Assembly: GCF_023973825.1 (NCBI RefSeq)
Contig: NC_090116.1
Coordinates: 1,032,001 to 1,096,000 of the forward strand
From: Plasmodium brasilianum
Lineage: Eukaryota; Apicomplexa; Aconoidasida; Haemosporida; Plasmodiidae
Length of the DNA stretch: 64,000 bases
Direction: 5' to 3'
Shown here: positions 1 through 12,221 of the stretch, piece after piece
Layout of the letters: each line of letters starts with the position of its first letter
Position numbering within the stretch: position 1 is the stretch's first letter
Position numbers and translations under genes: made by a program
The notes under the pieces: generated by a model
What the model was told of the DNA's origin: nothing
What the model saw: only the letters and a program-made list of their open reading frames with translations
The model's database searches: none

Positions 1-193
1 TAGGTACGTACATACAAATATATAAGTATGTACATACAAATATATAGGTAAATACATACAAATATATAGGTAAATACATACAAATATATAGGTAAATACA
101 TACAAATATATAGGTACATACATACACATATGTAGATATACTTACACGTATGTATAAAAATGCTGCTTAGTAACAACGAAAGGAGATGCAAAT
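1..193. repeat. Intergenic tandem repeat (~22-bp unit)
   Basis: Roughly the first 130 bases are a tandem array of a 22-base unit of the form AAATATATAGGTAAATACAT plus AC, with sequence drift at both ends. It lies just upstream of the tRNase Z gene and shows no coding potential. It resembles the ordinary AT-rich minisatellites of Plasmodium intergenic DNA. Confidence 0.8.
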
Positions 194-3100
194 ATGTTAT
201 ATCTTTTTTCATATTACTATTTTGTTATTTTGTCGCTTTTTAATATTTCACTGATACATAGCTTAGTATATAAGAGAACACCTTGTTATTATCTAACAAG
301 TAACGATAATAGCTCTTTATTATATTACATATTAAATAGGAAAAGAAAAAATAAATTAAGTCGACAGAGTAAAAAGTCGACAACATTATTTATACAGAAA
401 AAGAGGGAAAAAGATAATTTAAAACATAAACGAGGAAGCAGTCATGGAGATGCATCAACCGGAGTAGAGGAACTGGCGGAAGTGGGAGAACGGACTGAAG
501 TGGGCTACCTAGCCGACATAGATGATAAGAAAAAGATAGTAAACAAAATAAAGAGAGGAGTAGATAGACTACTGTTTGTAAACAGAAGCTTATTTGATAT
601 ATATGATGAAGAAGGGATAAATTTAGCGGGATACGATACATGGTCCTCTGGAAAGAGGATGATGAAAAGGAAAAGGAGAAGGAAAAAGAAAAGGGAGGAA
701 AAGGCGCAAAGGGTGCTCAATAAGCAAAATGAAACTGACGGAATTGGCGGAATTGGTGGAACCGATAAAATTGACGAAAATGGCGATAATGGCGATAATG
801 GCGAAAATGGCGAAAATGACGAGGCTGACGAGACTGACGAGACTGACGAGACTGATGAATGCCCAGAGGTGATTAACAAATTAATTGGGAAGAAAAATTT
901 TGAGTTATGTGAAGATAATTTCAAGTTATACGATGAACTAATAACCAGTATCACTTGTAATAATGCAATTAGTTTGAATAGAAGCCATTTAAAGATTGAT
1001 TGGTTTGACAATATGTTTTATAACTATATACATATGCTTTTGTTGAATGAGGAAGAAGTGGGGGGAGGGGGTGAATCCATGAAGAAAGAGGAAACTGAGG
1101 AGTTGCCAGATCAAACTGGTAGTAACTTGATAGGTAAAAAGGAGGGGGATGACAGGAATGAGGACGGAGGGGAATACCACAATTACGATAACGATCATTA
1201 CAACTATGGCTATGATTACAGGAACTATTGCAACCACTATACCAGCCACGTTAAAAGCAGTAGAACACCTAGCGGAAATGAAGTACATGGTTTAAGTAAA
1301 AACACCGCGATTACGTTTAACCGGTCCGAAAAAGAGGAGCCTCCCCCTAAGGCTCTAAATGAAGCGGAATATAACTACAAAAATGTAAATTATGATAAGA
1401 AAAACATGAATGAAATTAAGAAGTTTGGTAAAGAGAGAAAAAAAAATGCAATAAATAATATAGTGAAAAAATTAATTTTAATGAAAGAGGTACTCACATA
1501 TTTAAGTAATAAATATAAAATCGACATCAAAAATATTTATATTGAACCAAATACATGTGATATAAAAGTTAAAAGAAATAGTTTTAAAGATAATGAAGAA
1601 AAAAAAAGTGATTGGAAGTTAATATTTTTAGGTACTGGTTCAATGTATCCTTCAACTAGTCGAGGTACATCATCATTTATTTTTCAAACTACAAAAAAAG
1701 AATTTAATGAAGCATATTTATTCGATTGTGGTGAGAATACCTTTATATCTTTGCAGAGGGCAAATATAAAAGTTAATAAAATTAGAAATATATTTATTAC
1801 CCATTTGCATGGGGATCATTGCCTTGGGTTAATATCTGTGTTAACCATGCTTAGGAATTCAAACAGCATAAATATATATGGCCCAGAGGGGATATACCGA
1901 TTTTTGAAGAACAACCTTAACAGTACCTACTCGAAGAGGATAGCACGCTTTGTTGTCCATGAGTTGAAGCTGGGAAATGTTGGCAGTGTTGGCAATGTTG
2001 GAGGTGTTGGCAATGTTGGAGGTGTTGGCAGTGTTGGCAATGTTGGCAGTGTTGGCAATGTTGGCAGTGTTGGCAATGTTGGAGGTGTTGGCAATACTAG
2101 CGTCGTTAGCAGTGTTAGTAATGTTGGTAATTATGGAGGTCGTAGCAGTACCGGAATTCGAAATCCAAATGGTTGTGGCTTGTTTCCAAAAAACAGAAGT
2201 GATCTAGTGCATATTTACAAAAATGAGGAAAACGTGTACAGCATATTGAAGAATGACTTCTTACAAATAGAGGGAGTACCAATTAAGCACACGGTTCCGA
2301 CCATTGGGTACATAATAAAAGAGCTACGTGCAAACAATAAGTTGAATTCGGTGTATATTAATGAGCTTATTAAAAAGAATTACGAGGAATTAAAGCAGTG
2401 GAAAAATTTAGATTATATACCTTATAAAATATATGAAAATATGATAAAAAAAATGAATGCAAAGGATATACTTATATTCCCAGATAAAACAAAGTTAACT
2501 TTTGATAATGCATACACAGAAGTACATAAGGAAAGAAAAATAGTAGTGTGTCAAGATACTTATGATGCATCTAATTTAGAAAAATTTGCCAAAGATGCAG
2601 ATGTTCTTATTCATGAATCTACCAATAGTTTGGTTGACTTAACCGATAACATTTTAATATCGGACGGTTTTCATGATAAGAATTTTAAAGCGCAAGTTGA
2701 CGAATCGTTAAGCGGCGAATCGTCACTTGAGGTGGAGAAAGCGGAGGAGAAGAAATCCCCTCAAAAAATATTAAATTCGACTTGTTCTTTAGATGTAACA
2801 GAGTCGTTGTTAGAACATCTAAACGAAATCTCGTCTGAGGATAAGAACAGAGGGCACCTTGCTTCGAATTGTACCGATGCAGAAGGAAAGAGAGCTGCAC
2901 GATTTATGGAGAAGGGGAAAGTACATGATTCTAATTTGGCTACACCAACTGCCGCTTCTTCCATGTATGTTTCCATTACAGAGAATGTGCTTAAACACGG
3001 CTGTGATAAAAAATTAAAAGAAAAAAAAATTTTGCTAAAAAGTAAAAAACTAAATAATGATGACTTGGTAAGGTACTATAACAAGGTCATTGCAGAAAGG

Positions 3101-3514
3101 GGGCATTCCACTGCAAATATGGCTGGAAATTTTGCTAAAAAAATTAACGCAAGTAAATTAATATTAACACACTTTTCTCAACGATACATAGGAGATAACA
3201 AGTTAAAAAATATAATCATTATGAAGAAAATTGAATCGGAGGCGTTGGATTCATTTCTGGACAATCCCTCAAAGGAAGAACACGCGCATATAGAGCTGGA
3301 CAAGAGAGCATTTGTAAATGAAGAAGGAGCAGAAGCAAAACAAATGGAGCAAAATGCAACAGATGAACATGGTTTTCATGAACGAACAAGGCAAGGATGG
3401 GATAATGTATCTGTTAATAATAGTAGTAATAGCGCAGATAAGCTCAGTGGTAAAAAAGTTGTTGCTGCATATGACGGTCTAATTGTATATGTACCTCCAC
3501 AAAGGAGGGGGTAA
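194..3514 (+). CDS. Ribonuclease Z (tRNase Z, metallo-beta-lactamase fold), possibly organelle-targeted
   Basis: Single-exon 1,106-residue protein. tRNase Z cuts precursor tRNAs after the discriminator base to remove the 3' trailer. Visible family motifs, in order: GTGSMYPSTSRGTSS from residue 480; FDCGENT; the zinc-binding THLHGDH at 536-542; the HEST motif at about 807; RGHST at about 969-973; and LTHFSQRY, with its His at about 993. All metal-ligand motifs look intact. The first ~25 residues are strongly hydrophobic (LFSYYYFVILSLF), followed by a basic stretch, which fits a signal peptide plus transit peptide to the apicoplast; that targeting is inferred. Residues ~60-460 are low-complexity Lys/Glu/Asp/Asn. 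A GNVGSVG repeat (nt 1974-2094) and a second acidic insert (~nt 2690-3000) interrupt the catalytic domain. The ATG at 194 is chosen because the hydrophobic leader follows it directly. Only one beta-lactamase module is recognisable, so it is unclear whether it belongs with long or short tRNase Z forms. Confidence 0.9.
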   Translation: MLYLFSYYYFVILSLFNISLIHSLVYKRTPCYYLTSNDNSSLLYYILNRKRKNKLSRQSKKSTTLFIQKKREKDNLKHKRGSSHGDASTGVEELAEVGERTEVGYLADIDDKKKIVNKIKRGVDRLLFVNRSLFDIYDEEGINLAGYDTWSSGKRMMKRKRRRKKKREEKAQRVLNKQNETDGIGGIGGTDKIDENGDNGDNGENGENDEADETDETDETDECPEVINKLIGKKNFELCEDNFKLYDELITSITCNNAISLNRSHLKIDWFDNMFYNYIHMLLLNEEEVGGGGESMKKEETEELPDQTGSNLIGKKEGDDRNEDGGEYHNYDNDHYNYGYDYRNYCNHYTSHVKSSRTPSGNEVHGLSKNTAITFNRSEKEEPPPKALNEAEYNYKNVNYDKKNMNEIKKFGKERKKNAINNIVKKLILMKEVLTYLSNKYKIDIKNIYIEPNTCDIKVKRNSFKDNEEKKSDWKLIFLGTGSMYPSTSRGTSSFIFQTTKKEFNEAYLFDCGENTFISLQRANIKVNKIRNIFITHLHGDHCLGLISVLTMLRNSNSINIYGPEGIYRFLKNNLNSTYSKRIARFVVHELKLGNVGSVGNVGGVGNVGGVGSVGNVGSVGNVGSVGNVGGVGNTSVVSSVSNVGNYGGRSSTGIRNPNGCGLFPKNRSDLVHIYKNEENVYSILKNDFLQIEGVPIKHTVPTIGYIIKELRANNKLNSVYINELIKKNYEELKQWKNLDYIPYKIYENMIKKMNAKDILIFPDKTKLTFDNAYTEVHKERKIVVCQDTYDASNLEKFAKDADVLIHESTNSLVDLTDNILISDGFHDKNFKAQVDESLSGESSLEVEKAEEKKSPQKILNSTCSLDVTESLLEHLNEISSEDKNRGHLASNCTDAEGKRAARFMEKGKVHDSNLATPTAASSMYVSITENVLKHGCDKKLKEKKILLKSKKLNNDDLVRYYNKVIAERGHSTANMAGNFAKKINASKLILTHFSQRYIGDNKLKNIIIMKKIESEALDSFLDNPSKEEHAHIELDKRAFVNEEGAEAKQMEQNATDEHGFHERTRQGWDNVSVNNSSNSADKLSGKKVVAAYDGLIVYVPPQRRG
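1974..2094 (+). repeat. In-gene minisatellite encoding GNVGSVGNVG repeats
   Basis: About 120 bases made of 9-base units GTTGGCAAT, GTTGGCAGT and GTTGGAGGT. They encode (Gly-Asn/Ser/Gly-Val)n inside the tRNase Z catalytic region, between the THLHGDH motif and the HEST motif. The period is a multiple of three, so length changes keep the reading frame. Confidence 0.85.
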
Positions 3515-3539
3515 ACCATTTGAAGGAGCCACTACATAT

Positions 3540-3785
3540 ATATATATTTATGTTTATGTATGTGTATGTATGTATGTGTGTGTATGTATGTGTATGTATG
3601 TATGTATGTGTATGTATGTGTATGTATGTGTATGTATGTGTATGTATGTGTATGTATGTGTGTGTATGTATGTATGTGTATGTATGTATGTGTATGTATG
3701 TATGTGTATGTATGTATGTGTATGTATGTGTATGTATGTATGTGTATGTATGTGTATGTATGTATGTGTATGTATGTGTGTGTGT
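3540..3785. repeat. (TATG/TGTATG)n microsatellite
   Basis: A ~245-base run of TATG and TGTATG units immediately 3' of the tRNase Z stop codon. It gives spurious open frames on both strands because the repeat lacks stop codons. Confidence 0.9.
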
Positions 3786-5263
3786 AATTTTTCGAAATGG
3801 CGAGCATTAGACTATGTGCATATGGCTATATATCGTTAGTGGACGTGAAGTCAAGGATGTTTCCTTATCTCTTTTTTTTTACATATGTATATACATGCTT
3901 ATTTAATTATATTTTGCTTGAATGTGTAATGTAAACATTTGTGTAGTTACAAAAGGGTGAGTGGGTACTGGTCTCGCCAGCTTACCCTTTCCATTTTGGT
4001 AATTTTGTTTTGCCATATCGTACATATTTTGTTTTACATGAATTAAGTATTTTCACAAAATTAATTATATTTTATTTAAACTTATCATATTTTATATATT
4101 GTGTTCTATTTTATTTGTTTTGTTCTATTATATTTGTTTTGTTCTATTTTATTTGTTTTGTTCTATTTTATTTGTTTCGTTCTATTTCATTCATTCCTTT
4201 TTTTTTTTTTTTTCATCGTTGCTTGCGGGAATAGACGCATAAATAATGTCGTATATTCGTGAACATATGACCCCTTTTTCCATGTTTGTATTATTCGGTT
4301 TTACTAATTTCTTTTTATTTCACATGAAGTTACCTTATGTTCATCTGTTATTATGTCGACTTGTTAATTTTTCCAAATCATTCTTTATTTCATTTTATTT
4401 TTTTTTTTACGTTTGGACAAAAAAAAAAAAAAAATAATAAAAATAATAATGCTAATTATAATTATAATTATAATAATGCTAATAATAAAAATAATAATAA
4501 TAGTAATAGTAATAATAATAATAGTAATAATAATAATAATAAAAATAATAATAATAAAAATAATAATAAAAATAATAATAATAAAAATAATAATAAAAAT
4601 AATAGTAATAATAATTTTTATGTATACACGTACCTGCGTAATTCATGTCAGTCCATAAAAAACCCCTTTTAATTGTAATTAAATAATTTTTTTTTTTTTT
4701 TTTTTTTTTTTTATTAATCTAATTTCATTTATTTTCCACAATTTTTTTTGTTTTAGCTTGTGTGCCTTTAGCCATTCTTTTGTTTATCAATTTTTTTTTT
4801 ATTATTCTATTTTGCTAATTTATTTTGCCGCGTTATTATATATTATGCTGCTTCACTATTTTTTTTTTTTTTTTTGGTAAATATTCTGAATAATAGAAAA
4901 GATAAGTTTAAAAAAATTTATTATGTATTTCCGTACTCTGATAAGTTAAATATACTCAGGTTAAGTTCACTCCTTTACTCCTTCCTTCATTTCTTTTCTT
5001 TTATGGGGTAGGTGGGGGAAATATGCTGGTAAAAAAACATACGTGCATTTTAGTAGATCAACAGAAAAGAAAAAAATAAAAAAAATATGCAAACAAATTA
5101 CGAAAAAAAAAATATATGCAAAATTGCAAATATTTGATGTCTGCTTAAAGACAAAAAATATATGCGCAAGTGTTTGAAGCGTGAAAATATAAAATACAAA
5201 ATTGCGAAAATAGGAAAATACGCAAATATGCGAAAATATTATCGTAAGGCAGATTCCTTTCGT

Positions 5264-5297
<34 letters not shown>

Positions 5298-5569
5298 TAT
5301 ATAATTGTACATACGTGCACATTACTAGGGAAGATAAAGAAATCGCTGTGTGTCATTGACTTAAATACAAACACTTATTTTTTGAAGAAGCTTTTCGCAT
5401 TCCTTTTTTTTTTTTTTTTTTTTTTTTATGTTGAATGTTGGAAAGTCGTCAGAAAGGTATTTGTGCAGTTCACACTGTAAATTTGCAAAATTGAGTGCAG
5501 ACAAAAAAAAAATTAAAAAAAAAAAAAAAGAAAGAAATACGTACATTAATACGTACGTACGTAATTTGT

Positions 5570-5755
5570 TCATTTATGTATTATTTATTTGTTCATTTAT
5601 GTATTATTTATTTGTTCATTTATGTATTATTTATTTATTCATTTTTTTATTCATTTTTTTATTCATTCATTTATTCATTCATTTATTCATTCATTTATTC
5701 ATTTATTTATTCATTTATTTATTCATTTATTTATTCATTTATTTATTCACCTGTT
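5570..5755. repeat. (ATTTATTC)n-type tandem repeat
   Basis: About 185 bases of CATTTATGTATTATTTATTTGTT units grading into ATTTATTC octamers. No coding evidence beyond repeat translation. Confidence 0.85.
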
Positions 5756-6258
5756 TGTTCATCTATTTGCTTACTTTTTGCCGATTTATCCGTTCATTTT
5801 TCGCGTTGTTCATTAAGAACAAAAGAACGCAAATGATACAAGGAAAATTTGTTTAAAATAATTTGTATACACTTAGTGTTAGTCTTTTATTTGTCAGTTG
5901 CACAAAAGTACGTACATACGTACGTAGCAAAATGCACACATAGGTATGTACAGTACATAGGTCGTTACCAACACATATATGTACGCTGCTATTCATTTTG
6001 GATTTTCAAGCAAAAAAGACGCTCATCATATGAGATACAGTAATCTCCTCAATACAATGAACATAATTTTTATATATGAATAAAAACATGCTTATTCTAT
6101 TTAAGCAAGTGAAGCATATTTCTTTTTTTTCTTTTTTTTCTTTTTTTCTTTTTCTGTTTAGGCGAATATTTCGTCCGATTTATATACGTGAACGAAATTT
6201 TATGCACACACACGATAAGTACATACGTGCGTGTTGTACCTACGAACGAACATGTATT

Positions 6259-6277
6259 TGTGCATGTAGAATGCACA
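6259..6277. promoter_or_regulatory. Inverted TGTGCAT pair upstream of KNL1-like gene (possible ApiAP2 site)
   Basis: TGTGCAT and ATGCACA are perfect inverted copies separated by GTAGA, ~270 bases upstream of the start codon. GTGCA and TGCAT cores are known binding motifs of Plasmodium ApiAP2 factors. Function here is inferred only from motif and position. Confidence 0.35.
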
Positions 6278-6547
6278 TGTACACAAGTTTGTATGCGTTA
6301 AGTAAGCGCATAACAAGTTGTTAGAGAAAAGAGAGACTGGCGAGCGAATAAGTTCGATGTCAAAATTTGAAAGAGTGAAAAGTAAAATCGCTTCATCATA
6401 TATAAATAATAAAAAAGGTAAAGAAGAAGTAAAGAGGACGTAAAGAGGAAGTAAAGAGGAAGTAAAGAGGAAGTAAAGAGGAGGTAAAGAAAAAAAATAA
6501 AAATAAAATTGGCCCTTTGGTCATACTCACGTTTTACTACAGTGAAA

Positions 6548-9500
6548 ATGAGTAGAGAATCGTCCAATGCAGAATCGAATAGAGAAGCAACTAGTAGAGC
6601 TTCTAAGTACGGGCGAATTTCATTCTCCCCCTTAAGGAAGGACGATGAGTATTCTGACATAAATGAAGAGTTTGATAACGATGAGTTAGAAGAAGTAGAA
6701 AAGAAATTGGCAAGTTTTAACGATATAGAAATGTTAAAAGAAATGTCAAGTGAAGATTTTAAAAATATTATAAATGATGATGAATATTATAAAAAGTTAA
6801 TGAATGAAGGGGAAGGTATTTCTCCCATCGTGAATGACAAAAAAGAAAGATTTTCAATATACTCAAAAGCTAGTTTTCAAAATAAAGAATTTTCTTCAAG
6901 GGATAATGACATACCACTAGAGGGGGTAGGTAGCACGGGTGAGATCGGGAAGGAAGAAAAGATTGGGAAGACAGACGAGTTAGATGAAATGGATGAGAAA
7001 ATGAAAATAAAAAGATATAGCAATAGAGAAGGAAATAGAGAAGGAAATAGAGAAGGAAATAAAGAAGGAAATGGAGAAGGAAATGGAGAAGGAAATGGAG
7101 AAGGAAATAGAGGAGGAAAACGGGACAGTACTCTGGATAACAAACTAGGTGATAAACATGATAGCGTATTGTCTATTCGCAACTCAAGAAACTCTTCCAT
7201 TTTTAATCTAAGCGTTACGGATGATAACATGAAGCGATCTTCTCTTAATTATGATTATACCTCCAATGGAAAGCTTGTTACATCTTTGTCAAAAACAGAT
7301 GAAGCGTATGACAGCGATTTAATAACTCCTTCGCCTTCCAAGGGGAAAGGTGGAATAGATGAAGACTATCAAATAAATGCTATATTAGACAGTCCAAATG
7401 AATATGCTAAAAATGAAAGAAGAAGAAGGAGGAGAAGATCGGTCGATACCCTCGATGAGGAGTTAGACGACTTAAGGAAAAGGTATATCCTAAGTGAAGG
7501 GAATGATGAACAGCATGATGAGGAGCATAAAGAGGTGCATAATGAGGAGCATGGTAAGGTGAATGACGAGGTGTACGGTAAGACGAATGACGAGGTGTAC
7601 GGTAAGACGAATGACGAGGCGAACGACGAGGAGTATGACTACTACATGGGGGAATACGCGAGTGATTCGGAGTTTCTACGATTGTCGTCTTTAGAAAAAA
7701 AAATGAACATAGAGATGAACTACGGAAATGATGATTCGTTGAACAAGAGCAGGTTATCGAATGGTAGTTTTTCCTTATGGGAGAATAAAATAAATTCAAC
7801 AAGGAAGATTAAAATAAATTATGAGACACCTAAAAAGGGTATATTGAAACAAAGTAATTCTTTATCCCCTATTAAAGAGATGAATGAAAATATAAGTGCA
7901 AGGAAAAAATCAGTTCAATTTTCTCATCGATCTATAGCAGTTTTTGATGAAAAAGAAAAAATTTCCCCATTAAGATTAACACATTTTACTAGAATTTCCA
8001 GCGATTCTAACAACTCAGGATCTAAAAGGAAAAGTGCATCTAATGCTTCTATTCTTAGTAAAGAAAATGAACCGAACATCTATGATAGTTTTATGAACAT
8101 TGTAGAAAAATCTCCCATTGACAAACTTTTGTATAAAGATGATATGCTGATAAGTAGCAAGAATAGGAAGAGTGTTGTTAGTCTATACAATGAAACCAAT
8201 AATCCTATTAGAAGGACTTCTATAGAATCGGTACGATTCAGAACAAAAACGTCGGTTGATCATATTGAATCTGCTCGTCTCTCACCAATTAAGGACAAGT
8301 TAAATGACGATAAATTTACCATAAACGTAAATTTAAATAATGAAGAAATTTTTGATAAATTGTTAATTAGTTCAGATGTAGACAAAGACAGAGATGATGA
8401 TTTTATAAAAATAAATTCACATGTTGATAATGCACAAGTTGATGAATCTAATAAACTGACCAGTTCTTATCCTCCGAATGGTGGTCAACTAACCAATGAT
8501 GCGATCGATTGGAGTTTGAAAAATGTAGAGGGGATTGGAAGCACAAACGTTGCAAGCTATGAAGGGGAAGTAAGTGCACACATGAATAATGCAAATCCAT
8601 CGTTACTGTATACAAACGATGAACAGGAAGAAGATGAGGAAAAAACGAAGCAAGCAGATAACATGGATGTCTTTTTTGAATGCAATGATACTACATCCTT
8701 AAGAAGGAATAAACAGTCGTCTAGTGTGCGTAATGATGAATCCGCTAATCGGGAATTTAGAGAAAGCACTCGAAATATGGATGAACAGGAAGATAATCAG
8801 GCTAGTTTAGCGGGTTTGAGTGAAGGAAAGCAGGTAGGGGTAGACGAGAAGTTTAACAAAAATGTAGATGATCCTAATTACGGTTTATTAACACCCCACT
8901 TGAGTAAAGCAAAAGGGAGAGACAGCATTCCAAATAATAGAAAATCTCTTTCGAGAAAGGCATTATTAAGGACGAATGAAGGGGAGCAGAAGAAAGGAAG
9001 AAACGCCGAATGGATAGATACCACAGCAATAAAGGATCAAAATAAAAACAAAGCAAATAGAACAACTGTTAACATTGTGGGTAGTACTAACAATGAAAAA
9101 AATAAATCCGAATTAAACAAAGAGGATATGAAAAGTATAGTGACAAACAGAAGAGCAAGTTACAGTATCAACATTAGAAACAATGCACTACATGATTTTA
9201 GAAATAACATAAATTCGGATGAAAGGAAAAAATTAAATTATGAGAGATCTTTAAAGGAAAAGAAACAAAGTAGTTTCAGAAATAGACAAAGTATGCAAGC
9301 ATCTTTTAAGTTATTAGATAGACATTCTTTATTTAAAGGGAAAAAGAATGAATTGAATAATTATTGCATTTTAAAAGAAAAACATATGGAGAATGATCAG
9401 ACAAGCAATGAGAAGGTAACACCATCAGGAGTTGACATCCTTCACTCGGATGAAGAGGAGGAGAACGAACAACTAGGAAAAAATCATAATGATATAATTA

Positions 9501-12190
9501 ATGACAAGGAGGAAGAGACAGATATGAAATTTACAGAAGGAGATGAAGAGGGCATGATTAGAAAAGCGGAAGTTTATAATAGACCGAATGACCATTATAC
9601 AGGGGAAAGAGAAGAAGAGGGCGAAAAAAGGTACACACAGAAGGGTGTTTACGAGGATGATGGAGATTACGAACGTGGGGAGAATTGCGAACATTGGGAA
9701 AATTATGAACAGCAAGGTAATTATTTAGCGCAGTGCGCATATTTTGAAAACAGAAAAACGTGCATTAGTGAGAAGGAGAATTACGAAAACTTTAATGAAA
9801 ACGTCGATGAGTTTTGTGATAAGGTGAATGCAATTCCAAATGAAGAAAATTATGATTCATATTTATACGATAAGATAAATTACACCGAATATGCATTTAA
9901 TGAAGATGGGGTAAATAGACAACAAAATCAGAAGAACGTTGGAGATAGGAACGAATATTATGAGAGAAGCGGGTACTTGCGTGAAGGGAATGAACATATC
10001 AATTTGTACGACGAGGCTACAAGTAATGTCAATATCAATGTAGGGGATGTCCATGAGGGAAATGTGAATGGAAAAAATGTAATTTATCAACAGTATGGGT
10101 ATTACGAAAAGGAAGAAGAGGTGGGACAGGATTCGTATGAACATGAGCAAGGGAAGGAAATAAAAAATAAAAGTGAGGAAGGAAGTGAAGAAAAGGAGGA
10201 GAAAGGAGCGGAGGATAGAGTGGCAGAGGGAGAAATGGAAGAAGACCAAGTGGAAGAAGGTGGAAGAGTTCACAATGAAGATGCCATTTGCGAGGATGTA
10301 AATAAAGAAAATAAAGGTATAGTAAAAGAAGTGAGTGGGATAAAGAGAGAAGAAAAGATAAAGTTGAGACAAAAGTTTAACGAAAATTTGATAAAGAAAC
10401 AAGAAACGATTAAAGAGATAACGTTAAATATTATAAGAAGATGCCGAATATACTCACTGAAACAAGTAAACATTGAAAAGAAGAGTATGAATAATTTAAT
10501 AAAATTATATGAAAACATTCGTAATATGATATTTAGGTTTATAAATAAAATTAATAATTTAAATAATGTGAGTGTAAAGCTAGATGATGCTATAATAAAG
10601 CATGAGATAACACAATTAAATTATAGTAAAACAAAAAAAGCTATTGAAACTTTGAAAAAGTATAATTCAAAATTAGAAAATAAAATTAATGATAAGAACA
10701 TATTATTAGAAAAACAAAATAATGTGTTACTAGAAAAGGAGAAGAAGATTGAATCCTTGACAGCAGAATTGAATAAATTAAAAAATATATATGATAAAGG
10801 GTCTACAAGAAAGCAAGAAATACATCTAATAAAAGTATATAAAGACAAAATTGAAGAGCTAAAAAAAGTAGAGATGATTAAAGGTTTTCTTATTAGAAAT
10901 TTTAATAAATATGGCATAAATTTTGAGTTGTTAAATTTTAATTATTACAATTTTTCGACTTTATATGATTACAAAAATGTTGATACTATTTTTTCCAGAG
11001 AGGTCAAAATTTCGGATATGAAACACTCTAATGGAGGAGCGGAAAACTGTTTCCGTGCTGTTCATCCATCCATTGCTGTTACCGCAGCTCCTGCTGTTGA
11101 AAATAATGCGTTCAATGGGATTCATGATTGTGTTGAAGGAAATGGCATCATTAAAGGTAGTTGCGCCAAGTTGAACGTGCAACATGGTCAAGGATTTTTC
11201 AATGGCAAGGATGATGGGCATAAGGACAGCTATGGAAATGGTAAAAACAATAGTAACAATAATAGCCATATAAACAACATCAATAAGAACAACGAAAGTA
11301 GCAGCAATAATAACAAGGACAACAACAGCAACAGTAATGGCAAGGATAAGCATTATGGAAGCAATGACTTTTGCTATAAGGGGAAAGGTGATACGAAGGA
11401 TCAGTTGGGGTTCTTCGAGAAAGGATTGAACGTATGTGATATAAATGAACTGTATGAAAAGGAATACAAGCTTAAAATTCTTCACAAGAAGACGAAAAGA
11501 AATACTTTCTTTAAAAGTCAAATGCATGAAGAAGATTTGAATTGTGCATGGCCATACAACATAACAGTAGATATAATATTTTCTAATGTATATAAACCTA
11601 AACATGATTTTGAAAATTTCAATGTATCATCTCCAGTGAAAATAAAGAATATGAAACATTTAATAGCAAATAAAATGCATTTACTAAATGATATGAATGA
11701 TAATAAGAAATATTTAAACTTGTTTAGACCATATAAAATTTTAATAGACTCTTTTAAAAACTTCAAGGATATAAGTATCACGACTTATTACAAGTATATT
11801 AATAATGAAAATATGTACTACCATATATGGAATAAAAATTATGATAAAGACAAATATATCATTGAGGTGAATAACGTTCATTTTAACAATAATGATAATT
11901 ATAATAGCAACGAGAACAATAACTGTAACAATAATAGTATTAATAATAATTATTATTATTATCAGAAGAATAAAAAAAGAAGAGTGGTCAGTTTGCTAGT
12001 TAAAAATATTGAAAATCATTCATATTATTGTAATGACAGCGATTTTGGAACCGAGTGGAAACTTCAACTTGAAATTGTCAAGTACAAACTGGTGGAACTA
12101 ATAAACAAGAAGCTGCAGAAGTACACGAGTAAAGATGGCAAAAACGTGAGCACCAACATGAATAATAACATGAATAATAACAACAACAAC

Positions 12191-12221
<31 letters not shown>

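Larger units (their letters stand above)
3515..6547. other. Intergenic region, microsatellite-rich
   Basis: Three kilobases between the tRNase Z stop and the KNL1-like start, both on the + strand. It contains (TATG/TGTATG)n at 3540-3785, a ~19-base TTCTATTTTATTTGTTTTG array at 4100-4190, (AAT)n/(AAAAAT)n at 4425-4615, several poly-T runs (for example 4688-4711 and 4859-4875), (TA)n at 5265-5303, an (ATTTATTC)n array at 5570-5755 and GTAAAGAGGA repeats at 6418-6490. The open frames here translate only into these repeats. The segment should hold the 3' UTR of one gene and the promoter of the next. No RNA gene was recognised. Confidence 0.75.

Noticed and set aside
3483..3839. Open frames of MYVCVCMYVYV type on both strands (also at 13630-14109, 21408-21743, 48674-49088)
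   Set aside because: They are translations of TATG/TGTATG microsatellites with no start context, no non-repeat domain and equal openness in other frames.
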